From assembly GCF_000204055.1 (NCBI RefSeq), contig NW_006768809.1:712613-776612 (forward strand): a stretch of 64,000 bases of DNA, in the 5' to 3' direction. This stretch comes from Melampsora larici-populina 98AG31. Lineage: Eukaryota > Basidiomycota > Pucciniomycetes > Pucciniales > Melampsoraceae. Below, one piece after another: positions 10,912 to 22,912 of this stretch (within the stretch, counting starts at the first letter, position 1; every line of letters starts with the position of its first letter). The notes under the pieces were generated by a model. It saw nothing but the letters and a program-made list of their open reading frames with translations. It did not search any database and was not told the origin of the DNA. A program made the position numbers and the translations under genes.

Positions 10912-12159
10912 ATGGGTCAAAACCTGCGGAACATCATTCCCAGTTCTGATGCCTCCAAGAATCTCCATGAATGTGTTGTTCACATCATTAATCTTGCAGA
11001 AACATCTGGCATGGCAGTCTTTGATTGCAAGACTGATCCTCCTGTAGTCAACACCATTGATCCCCAGATTCCTAATCAACCTCATGTTCCTCTTTTCATC
11101 AAGTCATTCCCCATCATAGAATCAGTAGCATCCTAAATCATATCCACTCTTTCCACAAGTAAGTCAAGAACCATGCCCAGCTCAAATCCTCCCTTGAAAA
11201 CACCATCCAGGGTTACACTAAGCTCAAACACCAAGTTAGTTTGGTCCATGAGGTGTCCACTTGTTGGTCTTCAACTTATGCTTGCCTCAAACAATATGTC
11301 AAACTTCAGCCAGTGACCCATTACGTCTGCAAGGGAGATCCCACTCTTGAATCTTTTGTACTCAATGATGACAAGTGGCTCCTTGTTGACATACTTGTGC
11401 AATTTTTAGCTCCTCTTGCTCATGTCATAAAAGAGATCAATGCTCACAAGTATCCAACTTTCTTGGCTGTGATGCCTGACTACCAATGAGTCTTTTTTGT
11501 CTTTCATAACTTCTTTCTAGTTTTCATCATCAACTTACATATATGTGATGGCTTGAATCATAGGCTTGGCACAACTCCAGCTATAAGGAGTTGAAAGTTT
11601 GTATCATGCCCATGATGAAGAAAATTGTACAGTATCAAGAAACTGCTCAGAAGAAAGCAGTGTATATATGTGCTACTATACTTGATCCTTGCCTCAACAC
11701 CTATGCAGTCAAAGGTTCTACCATGAAGTCTCTCAGTTGAAGGCACAAAGATATAGTCAATTATTTCACAAACCAAGCCAGAAAGTTCATGCCTGCTTGT
11801 GTTCCTGATGTTGAAATTGTCAACCTCAAAAAGAAACTCTCAACCTTGATCAACCTCAACACTTCATCAAGTGCGGCAAAATGATTCCCATCAAGCACAA
11901 GGCCAAAAGGTATCTCACTGCTTCTCAAGAAGCTGAGCAAAGCAATATCCTTCATTACTGGAGTTTGAATCACCATCACTGTCCCAATCTAGCACATATG
12001 GGAAAATTAGCCATGCTTGCTGTGCCTGCCACTAGTGGTTCATCTGAAAGATGTTTCTCTGCCGCTTTAAGAAACATGAGCAACTATTGTGTGTCTTTGA
12101 CTTTGGAAAATCTTAAGGCTCAAGTGTGTGTCAAAAGTTGTACCAAACATTTCTCTTAA
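10912..12159 (+). pseudogene. hAT-family transposase pseudogene
   Basis: hAT transposases are DNA-cutting enzymes with an RNase-H fold and a C-terminal dimerisation domain. The segment HEVSTCWSSTYACLKQYVKL (about 11245-11305) matches the conserved DVSTRWNSTY block. The text that follows (DDKWLLVDILVQFLAPL) has the usual L.D.EW.LL..L..FL.P pattern. The last part, 11881-12159, is a hAT dimerisation domain with ILHYW, LAMLAVPATSGSSERCFSAA and a C-terminal helix. The frame changes at least near 11490-11560 and 11880, and stops interrupt it, so it is dead. I found no convincing terminal repeats or 8-bp target duplication. Confidence 0.75.
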
Positions 12160-12792
12160 TTTTTAACTTTTTCTTTTCAATTAGATATATCAAGACTTTA
12201 TATACTTATATGAATACCAGAAGATATATATGCTTTTTCTTGTCCTTCTCAAGTTAAAGTAATTAAAATTATGACTCAATGCTTGATCAAGTAGTAGATT
12301 AAGACACATGTTCTCAAAAGTTGTAGGCTTTTCTCATTATTTTTGAGGTACAAGTTACATTACAACTTTATACTTGATAAGTAGATACAGGTGAATCTGA
12401 AATATATGCCACTCCAATTTCTTTGCCTCATTCTGTGCCCAAAACTGAGCCTCCCTGACCCTCTTGAGTCAGGGTGTGCCTTTTTTATTTTTATTTTTTT
12501 AAAGTGCATTTTTGCTTTATTGCATTTTAAACTATCTGAACAGTTGATAGGATTGGACTAGTCTACTTAAGAAACGGTCATCTAATCAGCTACAACAAAT
12601 AATACTTGTCTTTAGATCAGAAAAGGTGTGCCTTGCTCGGCCCTCCTCAATTTCTAAATGGCAACACAGCCTCCCAGGGCCGGCTACTGCCCCGCAGGGC
12701 CGGATCATAGCCCTGTTTGAGAGTCGACTGTAATTCACATTGGTCTTGATTGTTCAGTCACGTGGCAAAAGTCATTCACTTTATGAAAAGGC
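12160..12792. other. No gene seen
   Basis: 3' flank of the hAT relic. It contains a small GC-rich patch (12655-12715) with repeated CAGGGCCGG and a short CCCTGAC...GTCAGGG hairpin near 12447. No gene. Confidence 0.45.
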
Positions 12793-12981
12793 TACAGCCG
12801 TATTCATGATTGATTGATGAACACATGAAAAAACTTTTCAAATGTTTCGACAAAACTATTTGAATAATCCCAGCAAAAAACTGTGGTGATAATGATCTTT
12901 GCTGTTCCTGTGATCACAATTTGCTGTGATTATTCCAAAAGTTTTTCTTTCAAATGTTCATCAATCATGAAGAGGGCTGTA
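12793..12981. mobile_element. Short inverted-repeat element (MITE-like)
   Basis: The left end reads TACAGCCGTATTCATGATTG and the reverse complement of the right end TACAGCCCTCTTCATGATTG. Alignment continues inward through GATGAACA, a GAAAAACTTTT block and a TTGAATAATC.CAGCAAA block. About 189 bp, non-coding. It shares the TACAGCC terminus with the element at 678-905. A flanking duplication is not clear. Confidence 0.65.
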
Positions 12982-14026
12982 CATTTTATGTTTTGTTATT
13001 TGTGTGAGTAGTGACGGTTTCTTGGTTTGAGATGTTGATAGAAAATAAGTAAATCAGTCAAATCAAAAAGCATGTCGGCTGAGCTCGAAAGTAGGTTTGG
13101 AAAGCTGTGCAATCTTTCGGTTATGATGATGACGAGCTTGGATCTTTGGTAAGCTACAGTTCAACTTTTCCAAAGAATCCAATTGAATTGATAACACATC
13201 CCAAATCACTCGGCAATCTTAGCTGCGTGAAGTGATTTGGTCAGACTTCAGCCAAGGATTTGATTTCTTAAAGACAAGGATGGTTAAGGAAGCACACAGC
13301 ACTGAGCTGCATAAGTTGAATGAAATCCAAAGAAGATCAATAAGCTAAGCCAAAGAAGAGAATCGAATGAGTCATCTTGATGAAGTTGATGATTAAGGAA
13401 GTGAAGAAAGATCTTAAAATGGTAAACAGAACGCTCTTCTTGATAGTTTACCGATTTGATTGGGTTTGATTGGTAATGGTTCTCTTAGACCATTCATCTT
13501 GTTTTTTTTTTTTGGTTTTTCTATTTCTATTTCTGTTTCTGTTTCCATTTATGAATCGACCGATTCTCTTGAAATCCAGTTTAGTCTAGTTCAGCTCAGC
13601 TTAAAGATCAAGATATTCATCAAAACCGATTGTTAGCTTAGATTGTAGTTTGTGATTAGAAATTCACCATCTTTCCATCCATAAAAATTCAAGAAGGAAA
13701 GTTAGTCTAAAGATAATCGATCTGATTGTTAACTCAAACTAAAATATTAAACCAATCCATCAAAGGGCTTGATTTTCTTTACACAGATCAGATTCAAATT
13801 GGATGTTCAGCTAATCAAGTTTGAAAAAAATTAAAAACATTGAAATCAAAAAAAAAACATCATCAAGATACTATTTAAGGTTTTTACACTTTTGCTATTA
13901 ACCAATTCAGTTTGTAATTTCGTTATATTTATCATTCAAATCACTTTGAAACACAATTACAAACACAATCAACCTTTAATCCTATCTATCTAATCATCTT
14001 CATCTTCATTTGTATTTCCATTGAAG
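12982..14026. other. No gene; 5' region of the aspartic protease gene
   Basis: Non-coding. A TATTTAAGG motif at about 13872-13880, roughly 150 bp before the start codon, is a plausible core promoter. A TCAATC/CATCTTCATC-rich leader follows. Confidence 0.4.
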
Positions 14027-15963
14027 ATGAACTCATTCTTAATCTTCTTCACTTTAATCTCTTTCTCTTCATCTGATGCATTTCCAAATCAACCATCCAC
14101 CAATCTTGAACCTCATTCTTCAATTCAAGTCGTCAGAAAACGTTCACATCAATATTCAAAAAGAGATCATCAAGCTGTTGAACTTTATGCAATCCGTCAA
14201 GCTGATGTTTTGTGTAATAAATATCATATGAGTCCTGGTGAAACTCATCCTACTGCTTCAAATCGCAAACGTGATTCAGCAATCGGTACGTACATTTATT
14301 TATTTTTGGTTCTCGATTGGATTTCTTCTGTGTAGATCAGTTTTGTCTTTTTTCTTTGGGATTTCAATTCAAAACTCTAATTGGATCCCAAAAATAAACT
14401 CAATTCAAACTTATCAATAACCAAAACTGATCTTCACTCCACACTTCTTCTTTCATCTCACTTTCTTCTCTCACCTTCTCATTTATGTACACAATCTCAA
14501 TCCGAATCAAAATCAAAATCACAATCAAAATCAAAATCAAATCAACACTATCATTCTGAATTTAGTTCTCACCAACGGATACGCTGATTCTGAATATTAC
14601 GGTGTGGTTCAAATCGGTAATCCACCTCAAAAATTCAATGTCATCCTCGATACCGGTTCATCCGATCTATGGATCACTGGCTCAGCTTCATCTTCTTCCT
14701 CATCTTCATCATCATCTTCATCATCTTCATCTGCTCGTAACATGGGTGGTATTGGAACTCCTGGAATGACGTCAACTACGAGCGGTGCAACTTACACTTC
14801 ATCTGCCTCTAATACATTCAAAACAACCTCACAATCCTTTCAAATCACATATGGTTCTGGTTCTGCTGCTGGTTCAGTCGCTACTGAAACCATTTCTCAA
14901 GGATCTTATACAGTCACAAATCAAGCCTTTGCCATCGTTAGCAAAGCTTCTTCTGGACTTTTATCGGGTGACGTTTCTGGTCAGTCATTTCATCTTTTTT
15001 TTCTTCCCCTCAGATAAAGAACAAAACACTCATGGTGGCATCTACGTTTGATAGGTATCATGGGAATGGGTTTCACACCTCTGGCATCTACTGGTCAAGC
15101 TCCGTTTTGGAAATCAGCCAATATTCCTTCATTCGGATTTGGACTTTCTAGATTTGTGAACATCTCGTCTACAGAAGATACCGAACCAGGTGGAATCATG
15201 ACTCTCGGTGGTCCCAACACTACACTTTTTACTGGATCGATCAATTATGTACCACTCAAAGCTCAAACTTATTGGTTAATCGCTCTGGATTCGGTTGCTA
15301 TCAATGGCATCACCGTTTCGAATTCTCAATCTAATGCAGTGGCGATTGATACCGGTACCTCTCTTATTGGTGCTCCTACAGCTGTTGTACAGAGTATTTA
15401 CGCTAATATCTCGGGTTCAACGCCGGCTACTGGATCATACCAGGGTGAGTTGGCTTTTCTTCGTTTGTGGATCTTACCGTTTCGCTAACTTTGCTGCTTT
15501 TCACTTCATGATAGGTTACTATCAATTTCCATGCTCGGCAGCTCCTTCCTTATCATTAACCTTTGGTGGTATCGCATATCCCATTGCACCCGATGATTTC
15601 AACGTAGGCACAGTTGATGAGAATGGTAAGATGTGTTTAGGAGCGATCTTTGCAGTCGAACCAGCTACAACCGGATCTACTACCAATACACCAGCTTGGA
15701 TCATTGGTGATAGTTTCTTAAAGAATGTGTATACAGTCTTTAGAGCATCACCTGAACCTGCAGCCGTTGGATTTGCTACACCTGCAGCTGGCTATCAATC
15801 TTTACTTAGAAGTTCGGGTGAAGCTAGTGGTGCGAATCTTGGAAGTGGATCTGGAACTGTGACTAATGCTAAATCTAGTGGTCATATCCTTAGAGCTGGT
15901 CAATCTAGTTGGTTAGGTTTAGGTGGATTGATGTTGGTGATCTTATTCATTAACTTGGTGTGA
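14027..15963 (+). CDS. Secreted, probably GPI-anchored pepsin-type aspartic protease
   Basis: Four exons, 14027-14285, 14566-14979, 15055-15444 and 15515-15963, join in phase to 503 codons. It hydrolyses peptide bonds through two catalytic aspartates. The first active site DTGSSDLW has its Asp at residue 115, the second [10 protein letters not shown] at residue 323. The flap segment [10 protein letters not shown] is present. Residues 1-19 form a signal peptide, and a propeptide with KR dibasic sites (VVRKR, YSKR, NRKR) precedes the mature enzyme. A run of about 16 serines directly follows the first active site. The C-terminus is Ser/Gly-rich and ends in a hydrophobic segment ([16 protein letters not shown]), typical of GPI-anchored yapsin-like enzymes that act at the cell wall or outer membrane face. 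The start is the first ATG after a TATTTAAGG/CAT-rich leader. The substrate cannot be told from sequence. Confidence 0.9.
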
Positions 15964-16826
15964 AGAAGTTGAAGAGGATCAAGGACAATTGGAATTTCAT
16001 GATCATTTGTGGTTTTATTTTTCGAGAAACTTTTTTTTCTTATTTCAATGAATTTTTATTTTTGATGATTACATTTTAATATCGTTCTTCTTTTTTCTTC
16101 TTCTTCTTTATGATCATGTTACATGTATATTGTGCTTTCAATTGAAAGAAAATCTTGATTCTTATTACATTATTTTTTTTTACTATCAAACACAAAAAAA
16201 CAAGAAATTGACATTTATCTTTTTCCTTCATCATTTTTTTGTATTTTTTTTATCTCAAGGAAAGGGTGATTGAAGATCATAAAAGATTTTTTTGTTTGTA
16301 GCTTATTTTTATTTTTTTCTTCTTTATTAATTGGTGTATGATATTAGTTAGATTTTTTTATTTTATAAGCAAGAAAACGGTTTTGATTTTGAGAAAGATT
16401 ATGAATTTATTGAATGGATTTCATGAGTTGATCATTGAAAAGTGATACTTTTACCTAACAATTTACCGTCAGACTCGATTTGTTCATTCAAGGTGTTGCT
16501 TCATTCTAGTGAATGTTTTTGATTGTCATCAAACCAAATAGGTGTCATCAGTCATCTCAATCGTACTCGGTCATGATTGTGAAGATCTTAATCACACTAT
16601 GTACACATGCATATATGAATCATGATAAGAAATGGTTGTTGGAACTGCCCAATCAAGCTCACCACAGTTCCACCTCGTATCAAACTTCCGATCAGGATCT
16701 ATCTTTGTGTGGCAATTCACCAAGCGTAACAAAGTCCCAGCCTGTTAAGGATTTACACCTCATCTGGTGCTCGGAATCCGATCAGCTGTCTTCTTCGTCG
16801 AGTCTCTTGAAGATATACATTTCAAG
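15964..16826. other. No gene; AT-rich 3' flank
   Basis: Poly-T and TTC-rich 3' untranslated and intergenic sequence between the protease and the next candidate gene. Confidence 0.45.
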
Positions 16827-17332
16827 ATGACATCCTCTATTCTCACAACCGAATCACGACCTCAAACATCTCCTTTAGGTCTTATAGATTTACCTATTGA
16901 GATATTTGACAAGATACTAGAAACACTTGATCAAGAGGCTAAGTATGAAGATAAAGAAATTGAGGAAAAACGGAAAGCATTCACGATGATTTCTTCAAAA
17001 GGTAAAATATGCCTGCTTATGACTCTTTGTGAAAAACTGTAAGCTTTGATATACTACTGTAAAAGTACTTATTTCTTGTGGTGGTGATTGAACACTATTT
17101 TCTGTTTTTTTAGATGGAAGGTATGATCAAAGAGACTCAATCTTTTTGAATTGCAATTTGTTTGGATCTTTTAACTTGTTGATAATTTTTCTTTATCGAT
17201 AAAAATGATCATGATTGAAATTTCTTTAGGTTTGATTCATTGATAGAAGGGTATGAATTTGATAAATTCCAAAAAAATAAAATGACAAGAATTACACACA
17301 AATCATTCTATATCCTATTGAATCAAACATAA
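16827..17332 (+). CDS. Small F-box-like protein candidate with a 7-nt microexon
   Basis: F-box proteins couple substrates to SCF ubiquitin ligases. Residues about 18-35 read LIDLPIEIFDKILETLD, the typical LP.E....I...L start of an F-box. I propose exons 16827-17001, a 7-nt microexon 17114-17120 (ATGGAAG between TTTTTTAG and GTATGATC) and 17230-17332. They close in phase to 94 codons, giving DGR across the microexon and then FDSLIEGYEF. The gene is convergent with mS41, its stop 65 bp from the mS41 stop. At 94 residues it lacks any substrate-recognition repeats, so it may be a truncated F-box gene or a relic. The microexon model is inference. Confidence 0.4.
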
Positions 17333-17397
17333 CTTCAAAAACGATTATACTGTATGATTTCAACAAGTGATATTTTTTTTCTTCTTATAAATCAAAC

Positions 17398-18223
17398 TTA
17401 AAGTGTAATCCTACCACCTGGTTTACCACGAAGTCTTTTTCCATTCTGTACCCTAGGACCCCAACTAAACCACCCCCAAACCACCCCAAAAAAAAGTAAT
17501 CAATCAGTATGTTGGACGAACAAATCGTACTGGATTTAAGCAAATTTAAACCAATTTACCCTCTAATAACTTTCTTTTTCTTAAGTTTCACTGCAAATTC
17601 CTTTGGATCTTTACCATGTCTAAAAAATACCCAACGGTCATCCAAAACATCCAAAACATCAAAACAAGATCAACTTTGAAATTTGAAATAAAATTAAATC
17701 AAGTAATAAAATTCACCTGAATAATTCCATAGCCCAAAGTAAATATCTTCTTTCTTTTGGATTGATTGATTTTGATTTCAATAAAGTTCCATTAGATTCA
17801 AAGAACTGATTCCATGAATCAAATTTACTTTTAAGATCTAAAAGGTTCGGACGTTTTAAAGAAGATAAAAACTTTTCAACCGTTTCAATTGAATCTATCA
17901 CCGAAACAAAAAAAGATCAAAAAATCAATTAGAATCGGGTTTTGATGATGGGTTTTGAAAAACTTTTAAAACAAACGATGTGGGTTTGGGATCCTTTCTG
18001 GTGCTGGTTTATTGATGAATGGTTTAAATTTAATTAAACTTTGTGATTGTGATTGTGGTTGGTTTGATATATGATTCTTGATGGAGATTTGATTTGGAAT
18101 TGAAGTTGAAGTTGAAGTAAGTTGAGATGAAGGAATAGAACTATGAAATTGATTTTTGAATTGGTTTGATGAATGAGAGATTGATTTGATGAATGGATTT
18201 AGTTTTTTGATTTGATTGATCAT
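17398..18223 (-). CDS. Mitochondrial small ribosomal subunit protein mS41 (IGR-motif family, Fyv4-like)
   Basis: Structural protein of the mitochondrial small ribosomal subunit. Four exons on the minus strand, 18223-17977, 17894-17717, 17619-17560 and 17464-17398, join in perfect phase to 183 codons. Residues 1-80 are Ser/Asn/Gln-rich and basic with almost no acidic residues, as in a mitochondrial targeting leader. The IGR domain follows: SIETVEKFLSSLKR, then FDSWNQFFE and PKERRYLLWAMELFRHGKDP. The tail VIRGWGPRVQNGKRLRG is the family's characteristic basic C-terminus. The name-giving Ile-Gly-Arg is replaced by Leu-Lys-Arg, but spacing and flanks fit. It is divergent from VPS45, with 205 bp between the start codons. 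Yeast Fyv4 and fungal mS41 are the named relatives. Confidence 0.85.
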
Positions 18224-18428
18224 CTTGTTTTGATTGGTTGCAGTTTGATGAAGCTTATGGCAGAAAGAACACTTGGATAAAACTCGACAGTCGGATAGAG
18301 CCGGTACTGAGGTGTCTTTGATCCGATCAGACTCGGGTATTTCCAGTGACGATCGATGCCATCACATTCAAGTCTCAGCCAATCCACCACAATATCAACT
18401 TCATCAATCCAAACCACAACAGCACAAC
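18224..18428. promoter_or_regulatory. Shared 205-bp divergent promoter region of mS41 and VPS45
   Basis: The start codons of mS41 (minus) and VPS45 (plus) are only 205 bp apart and no other gene lies between, so both transcripts must start here. I see no TATA box. Bidirectional control is inference from distance. Confidence 0.6.
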
Positions 18429-21261
18429 ATGGATCTCCTCAAAGCCATTCAAAACTACATCAACAAGATGATCACCGAATCAACTGGTATCAAAGTTCTC
18501 TTACTAGATCCAGATACAGTAATGGCTTCATCAATTCTAAACTAATAATCTGAAATCCAAAACAGAAAAAAAACTAATCACTTGAAATCTTTCTTTATTT
18601 ACTTAGACAGCTATCATCTCACTTGCTGCTACTCAATCTAATTTATTAGAACATGAAATTTATTTAACTGATTCGATTACCAATCCAACTCGAGATCGAA
18701 TGTCTCATTTAAAAGTTGAGTTCCTTTAAATCTAAATCTAAATCCTCTTCTAAGATTTTGGGAAACTAACTAACGAAACCTTTGATAAAATTCTATAGTG
18801 TATTTGTTTCTTACGTCCTACGCCAGAAAGTCTTGCAGCAATGGAAGAAGAATTAAGGAATCCTCGATATAAAGAATATTGGTTGTGTGAATCTGATTGA
18901 ATGTTTTATCATCAATATATTCGTGTACTTATCATTATGTGTTTTGTTGTTTAGATTTTAGCAATATTTTGAAGAAATCGGATATCGAAATGTTGGCGGA
19001 GGCAGATGAACATGAGGTAGTTAGGGAAATTCAGGTCAGTTTCGCATTCTATGTATTATCATTTCTCGTGATTTTCAATTTCTCTACGTACACCAAAGTC
19101 TTCAGAGTTGGGTATATGATCATTAATATATAACCATCAAAACAAACTCATCTCACTCTATCACCTCTAAATCTTTTTTGGTATATGTATCTCATGAAGA
19201 TCTATACTCAACTTGGACGATTTTCCTCTCTGACTAAATTATGAGAGAGTGATTCGTGATTAACACCGTTCTTCTAGGAATTCTTCGCTGATTACGCTCC
19301 AATTACAACATCTCATTTTTCATTAAACGTCCAACCTTTCGACTTGAACACATCCTCATCATCATCAATCCCAACCGTCACCTCATTATCAGCTCTTGTT
19401 TCATCTACATCTAAGAAGACGAGTACGAGATCGTTACCGATTTATGGTGAGACGACTTCTATGTGGAATTCGTCGACGAGAGCTTTAGAACGTCATGTGG
19501 AATGTCTTAGTGCACTCTTACTGAGTCTTAAGAAAAAACCTTTGATTCGATACCCACGTACGAGTCAGATGGCTAAAAAGTTGGGACAAGAATTGATGGT
19601 AAGATTATTTGATGTAGATCATTTGCCTTTTGGTTCAAGTGACAGATGAAAACTTACTTGATCGGATCACTCTTTCGTGTACCAAAACAAAAACAGTATC
19701 AAATCCAAACCGAAAATCAACTGTTTGACTTCAGATTAACGTACCCATCACCAGTCCTGTTAATCCTAGATCGAAAGAACGATCCAATAACCCCTTTACT
19801 AACTCAATGGACCTATCAAGCCATGGTGCACGAAGTTTTAGGTATCAAGAACGGAAGAGTAGATCTTTCATCCACACCCGAGATCCGACCGGAATTAAAA
19901 GAAATCGTTTTAAGTTCAGAACAAGATCCATTCTTTTCCAAAAACATTTATGCGAATTTTGGAGATTTAGGTGCATCTGTTAAATCATATGTTTCAGAAT
20001 ATCAAACCAAGACAGTTAGTTCTAAATTAGTGGCTGGTAAGATTGATACGGTTCAAGATATGAAAAGGTTCTTAGAAGAGTATCCTGAACATCGAAAGTT
20101 GAGTGGGAATGTCACTAAACATGTGAGTTTGGTAGGTGAATTGAGTAGATTGGTGGGTGAACGAAAACTTTTGGAAGTTAGTGAACTTGAACAAAGTTTG
20201 GCGGCTAATGAAAGTCATGGTTCAGATTTAAAAGTAAGTCAGTTTTGTTTACCTCAAGTCAAGATGAGGGATGAGATCTTAAACTAACCACGAGACTCTC
20301 ATGATATAGAATGTTAGAGAAATGATTTCTTCACCAGAGATTGAAGCAGAGGCGAAGATCCGTTTAGCAGTGCTTTATGCCTTACGGTATCAAAAGTTTA
20401 GTGGGAATGCGATTGTAGGAATCGTAGATTTATTACAACAAAACGGAATACCTGAAAAAGATGCTAGATTAGTTTATGTGATCTTACATTTTGCAGGATC
20501 GGATGAAAGACAAGACGATTTGTTTGCGAATTCGAATTTCTTTAGTAGAGGGAAATCAGCACTAAAAGGACTCAAAGGAGTCGAAAATGTTTATACACAA
20601 CATACACCACCATTAGTAGAAACGATTGAACAATTACTTAAAGGACGCTTGAAAGAGAATGGATATCCTTTCTTGGAAGGACAACAATCTTCAATTCAAA
20701 CCGCGGGGAACGGATCGGTTCAATTGATGAGACCTACTGAAGTGATTGTCTTTGTGATTGGTGGAACGACTTATGAAGAAGCTAGAAGTATTGCACTTTT
20801 GAATGAAAGGTTGACGAGTGGTCAAGGTTTCACTGGACCTGGTCTACAACCTCAATTAGGAGCTAGAGTCATCTTGGGTGGAACGTTTGTTCATAATTCA
20901 AAATCGTATGTTTATCTTTTCTTTTTCAAAAAACTTGTTTGGATAGAGGAAATCTAAGGTGGTGTTTTTTTTCCCGTCGCATTTGTTTATTCATGGGTTT
21001 AGATTTTTAAATCTTTTAAGAGATTTATCAAATCGATATCCTAACTTTAATGAACCTAATCATCAATTAATCAATTTAAATTCAAATCATCCAATCACAG
21101 GAAATTCAAGTTTATTATCAGGAGTAGGAGCAGGAGTAGGAAATCCATCGAATTCATTACCGATCAGTACTAATGCATTAGAAGAGATTGGTGATGCAGC
21201 GGTGGATGGAGTGATGAATTTGATTGGTAGGGTTAGGAAAGGTGTAGTGGGTGGGATTTGA
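18429..21261 (+). CDS. VPS45: VPS45, Sec1/Munc18-family protein of endosomal vesicle fusion
   Basis: SM protein that binds the Tlg2-type syntaxin and promotes SNARE assembly at the trans-Golgi/endosome. Eight exons close in phase to 692 codons: 18429-18518, 18607-18714, 18799-18886, 18955-19034, 19278-19598, 19697-20233, 20310-20905 and 21003-21261. Signatures along its length: KVLLLDPDTTAIISL, CICFLRPTPES, YFSNILKKSDIEMLAEADEH, PVLLILDRKNDPITPLLTQW, TYQAMVHEVLG, LKGVENVYTQH and IVFVIGGTTYEEA. These separate VPS45 from Sec1, Sly1 and Vps33. It is about 100 residues longer than usual, owing to a Ser/Thr-rich insert in exon 5 and an Asn/Gly-rich tail of about 60 residues in exon 8. The start ATG aligns with the usual N-terminus. 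Confidence 0.93.
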
Positions 21262-22111
21262 TGAATTGATTGGTTTTTTAAAGTTGTACATCCGATTGAA
21301 TTCTTCCTTTTAATGTTTGTATGAAGTTTGTATGAAGTTTTGAGGTTTTGATTGGGTTTTTTTGAAAGGTTGGATAAAAAAGTGAGATGGGTTGTTTTGT
21401 GAATCTATTCCGGCTTGAACAAGTCAAGTGGGCATCGAGTAAATTATTTTTGAATATGAACAGTATCCTAGACAGTCAGTCAGTCACACGGTTCGGGTTT
21501 ATTTGACAAGTCAAAGTTTTAAAATCCTGAATGGATTCTTTACTGATCGATCACAAATTAATCAGAAGATCATCTGTCCACCATGAGATATGTACAAAAA
21601 ATGATTCGCTTCAGGTTTCTTCTATATGATTGCAATCAGGATCCAGACCCAACTTCAAACAACGACATCTCTTGCTCAAAACCAATCCAATGAAAAAGGT
21701 GATATGATATGATGATAGGATACATATGGACCATGATGTTTGTTCATGTGCAGGTCAAAGTAAAACCTTTTGAGCTATAAATGAGCTAAAGATCACATCA
21801 CTTCAAATGTATCCACCACATTCTCAAAATGAAATGATTGCAGGTTTGATTTTGAAGACTGTGAAAAGATTCTATCCGCAAAAGATTGCTTTCTTTGTGT
21901 TGATGCATTATGATTACAATGAGAATCTTGAATTTACAAAATGAAGAGATGCACTGATCCGGTTTTTGAGTACAATTTTTTGGTATATCAAAACTTGATC
22001 TAGTATGAAGGTATCAAGACGTGTTGAAGTAGATATTTTTGAATTGGTTTGAATTAGAATCAAAGTTTTTCATTCAAGTTTTGATTGATTGATTTTATTT
22101 TTTGAAAAAGT
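21262..22111. other. No gene; intergenic between convergent VPS45 and POP5
   Basis: AT-rich 3' flanks only. Confidence 0.5.
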
Positions 22112-22912
22112 TCAAATTTCAATGTTCAGGATTGTTTCATGACGAGTTTGAATTTCTTTTGGATCTAATTTAAAATAATTCAAGAAAAAAATGGTAAAAA
22201 TCAGTTCTTTTATATAAGTTTTAATAAAATGTTAAATAAACATTTACCAGTTAAAGTTGATGAAGAAATATTAGTTGAATGTTGAAGAACTAATTCTCTA
22301 TCAAATCGAATAGCAGCTTCTTGAGTTTTCCGCATCGTACCTTTTTTTGTTTTATGAAGATTACATGGGATTAATTCAATTCCGATCAAGTAAAATTCAT
22401 TGATAAGAAACGTTTGAAGATCGGAGTGATGGATTTGACATACCTGATACATTGATAGATTGAAAAATCACATCATGACCTTTGATTTGACGAATTAACA
22501 TTAAAGCTACTCTAACAATCGAAATCGAATCTCTTGAACAACGTAAGATAAGTAAAGAAGTGATAGGAGAATAATATTTGACTATTGCAGAAAAAACCCG
22601 AAGCATTAGTATACAAAGTTCAGATTGATAAGCAGATGTGAGTTTGGATGACATACTATTTAAAGAAGCAGTAGATTGACCCAAGTTAAGCTCACCAAAG
22701 TGTTGAAGAATTGAATGTCTAATAGATTCTAAGATTTCTTTTGAATTTAAATTGATAAGTTCATCGGTTTGAAGATTAATCAGATTAGGATTGAACATTA
22801 AATTGATTAAAACATATCGATTCTATATTCAAAAAAGAACCATTCATTAGTTTCATGGTATCGTCTTTCTTTCTTTCTTTATTGATTTGTTACTTACTTT
22901 GAATCTCACCAT
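22112..22912 (-). CDS. POP5: POP5, RNase P/MRP protein subunit, with an apparent 1-nt frameshift
   Basis: POP5 is a core protein of RNase P (tRNA 5' maturation) and RNase MRP. Minus-strand exons are 22912-22898, 22823-22657, 22581-22444, 22340-22248 and 22164-22112. Exon 1 gives the invariant MVRFK and exon 2 begins NRYVLIN. Later parts are IRHSILQHFGELNLG, IKYYSPITSLLILRCSRDS, VALMLIRQIKGHDVIFQS and VSGTMRKTQEAAIRFDRELV, all in family order. The model gives 154 residues, the usual size. One problem: within exon 2 the frame shifts by one base near 22800-22803, an AAAA run on the plus strand. All five exons close in phase only if one base of that run is surplus. This is either a sequencing error in a homopolymer or a real disabling insertion; everything else looks intact, so I favour error. 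Confidence 0.8.

Noticed and set aside
10554..12715. CAGGG...CCCTG as terminal repeats of the hAT relic
   Set aside because: Only five bases match and the flanking 8-mers differ.
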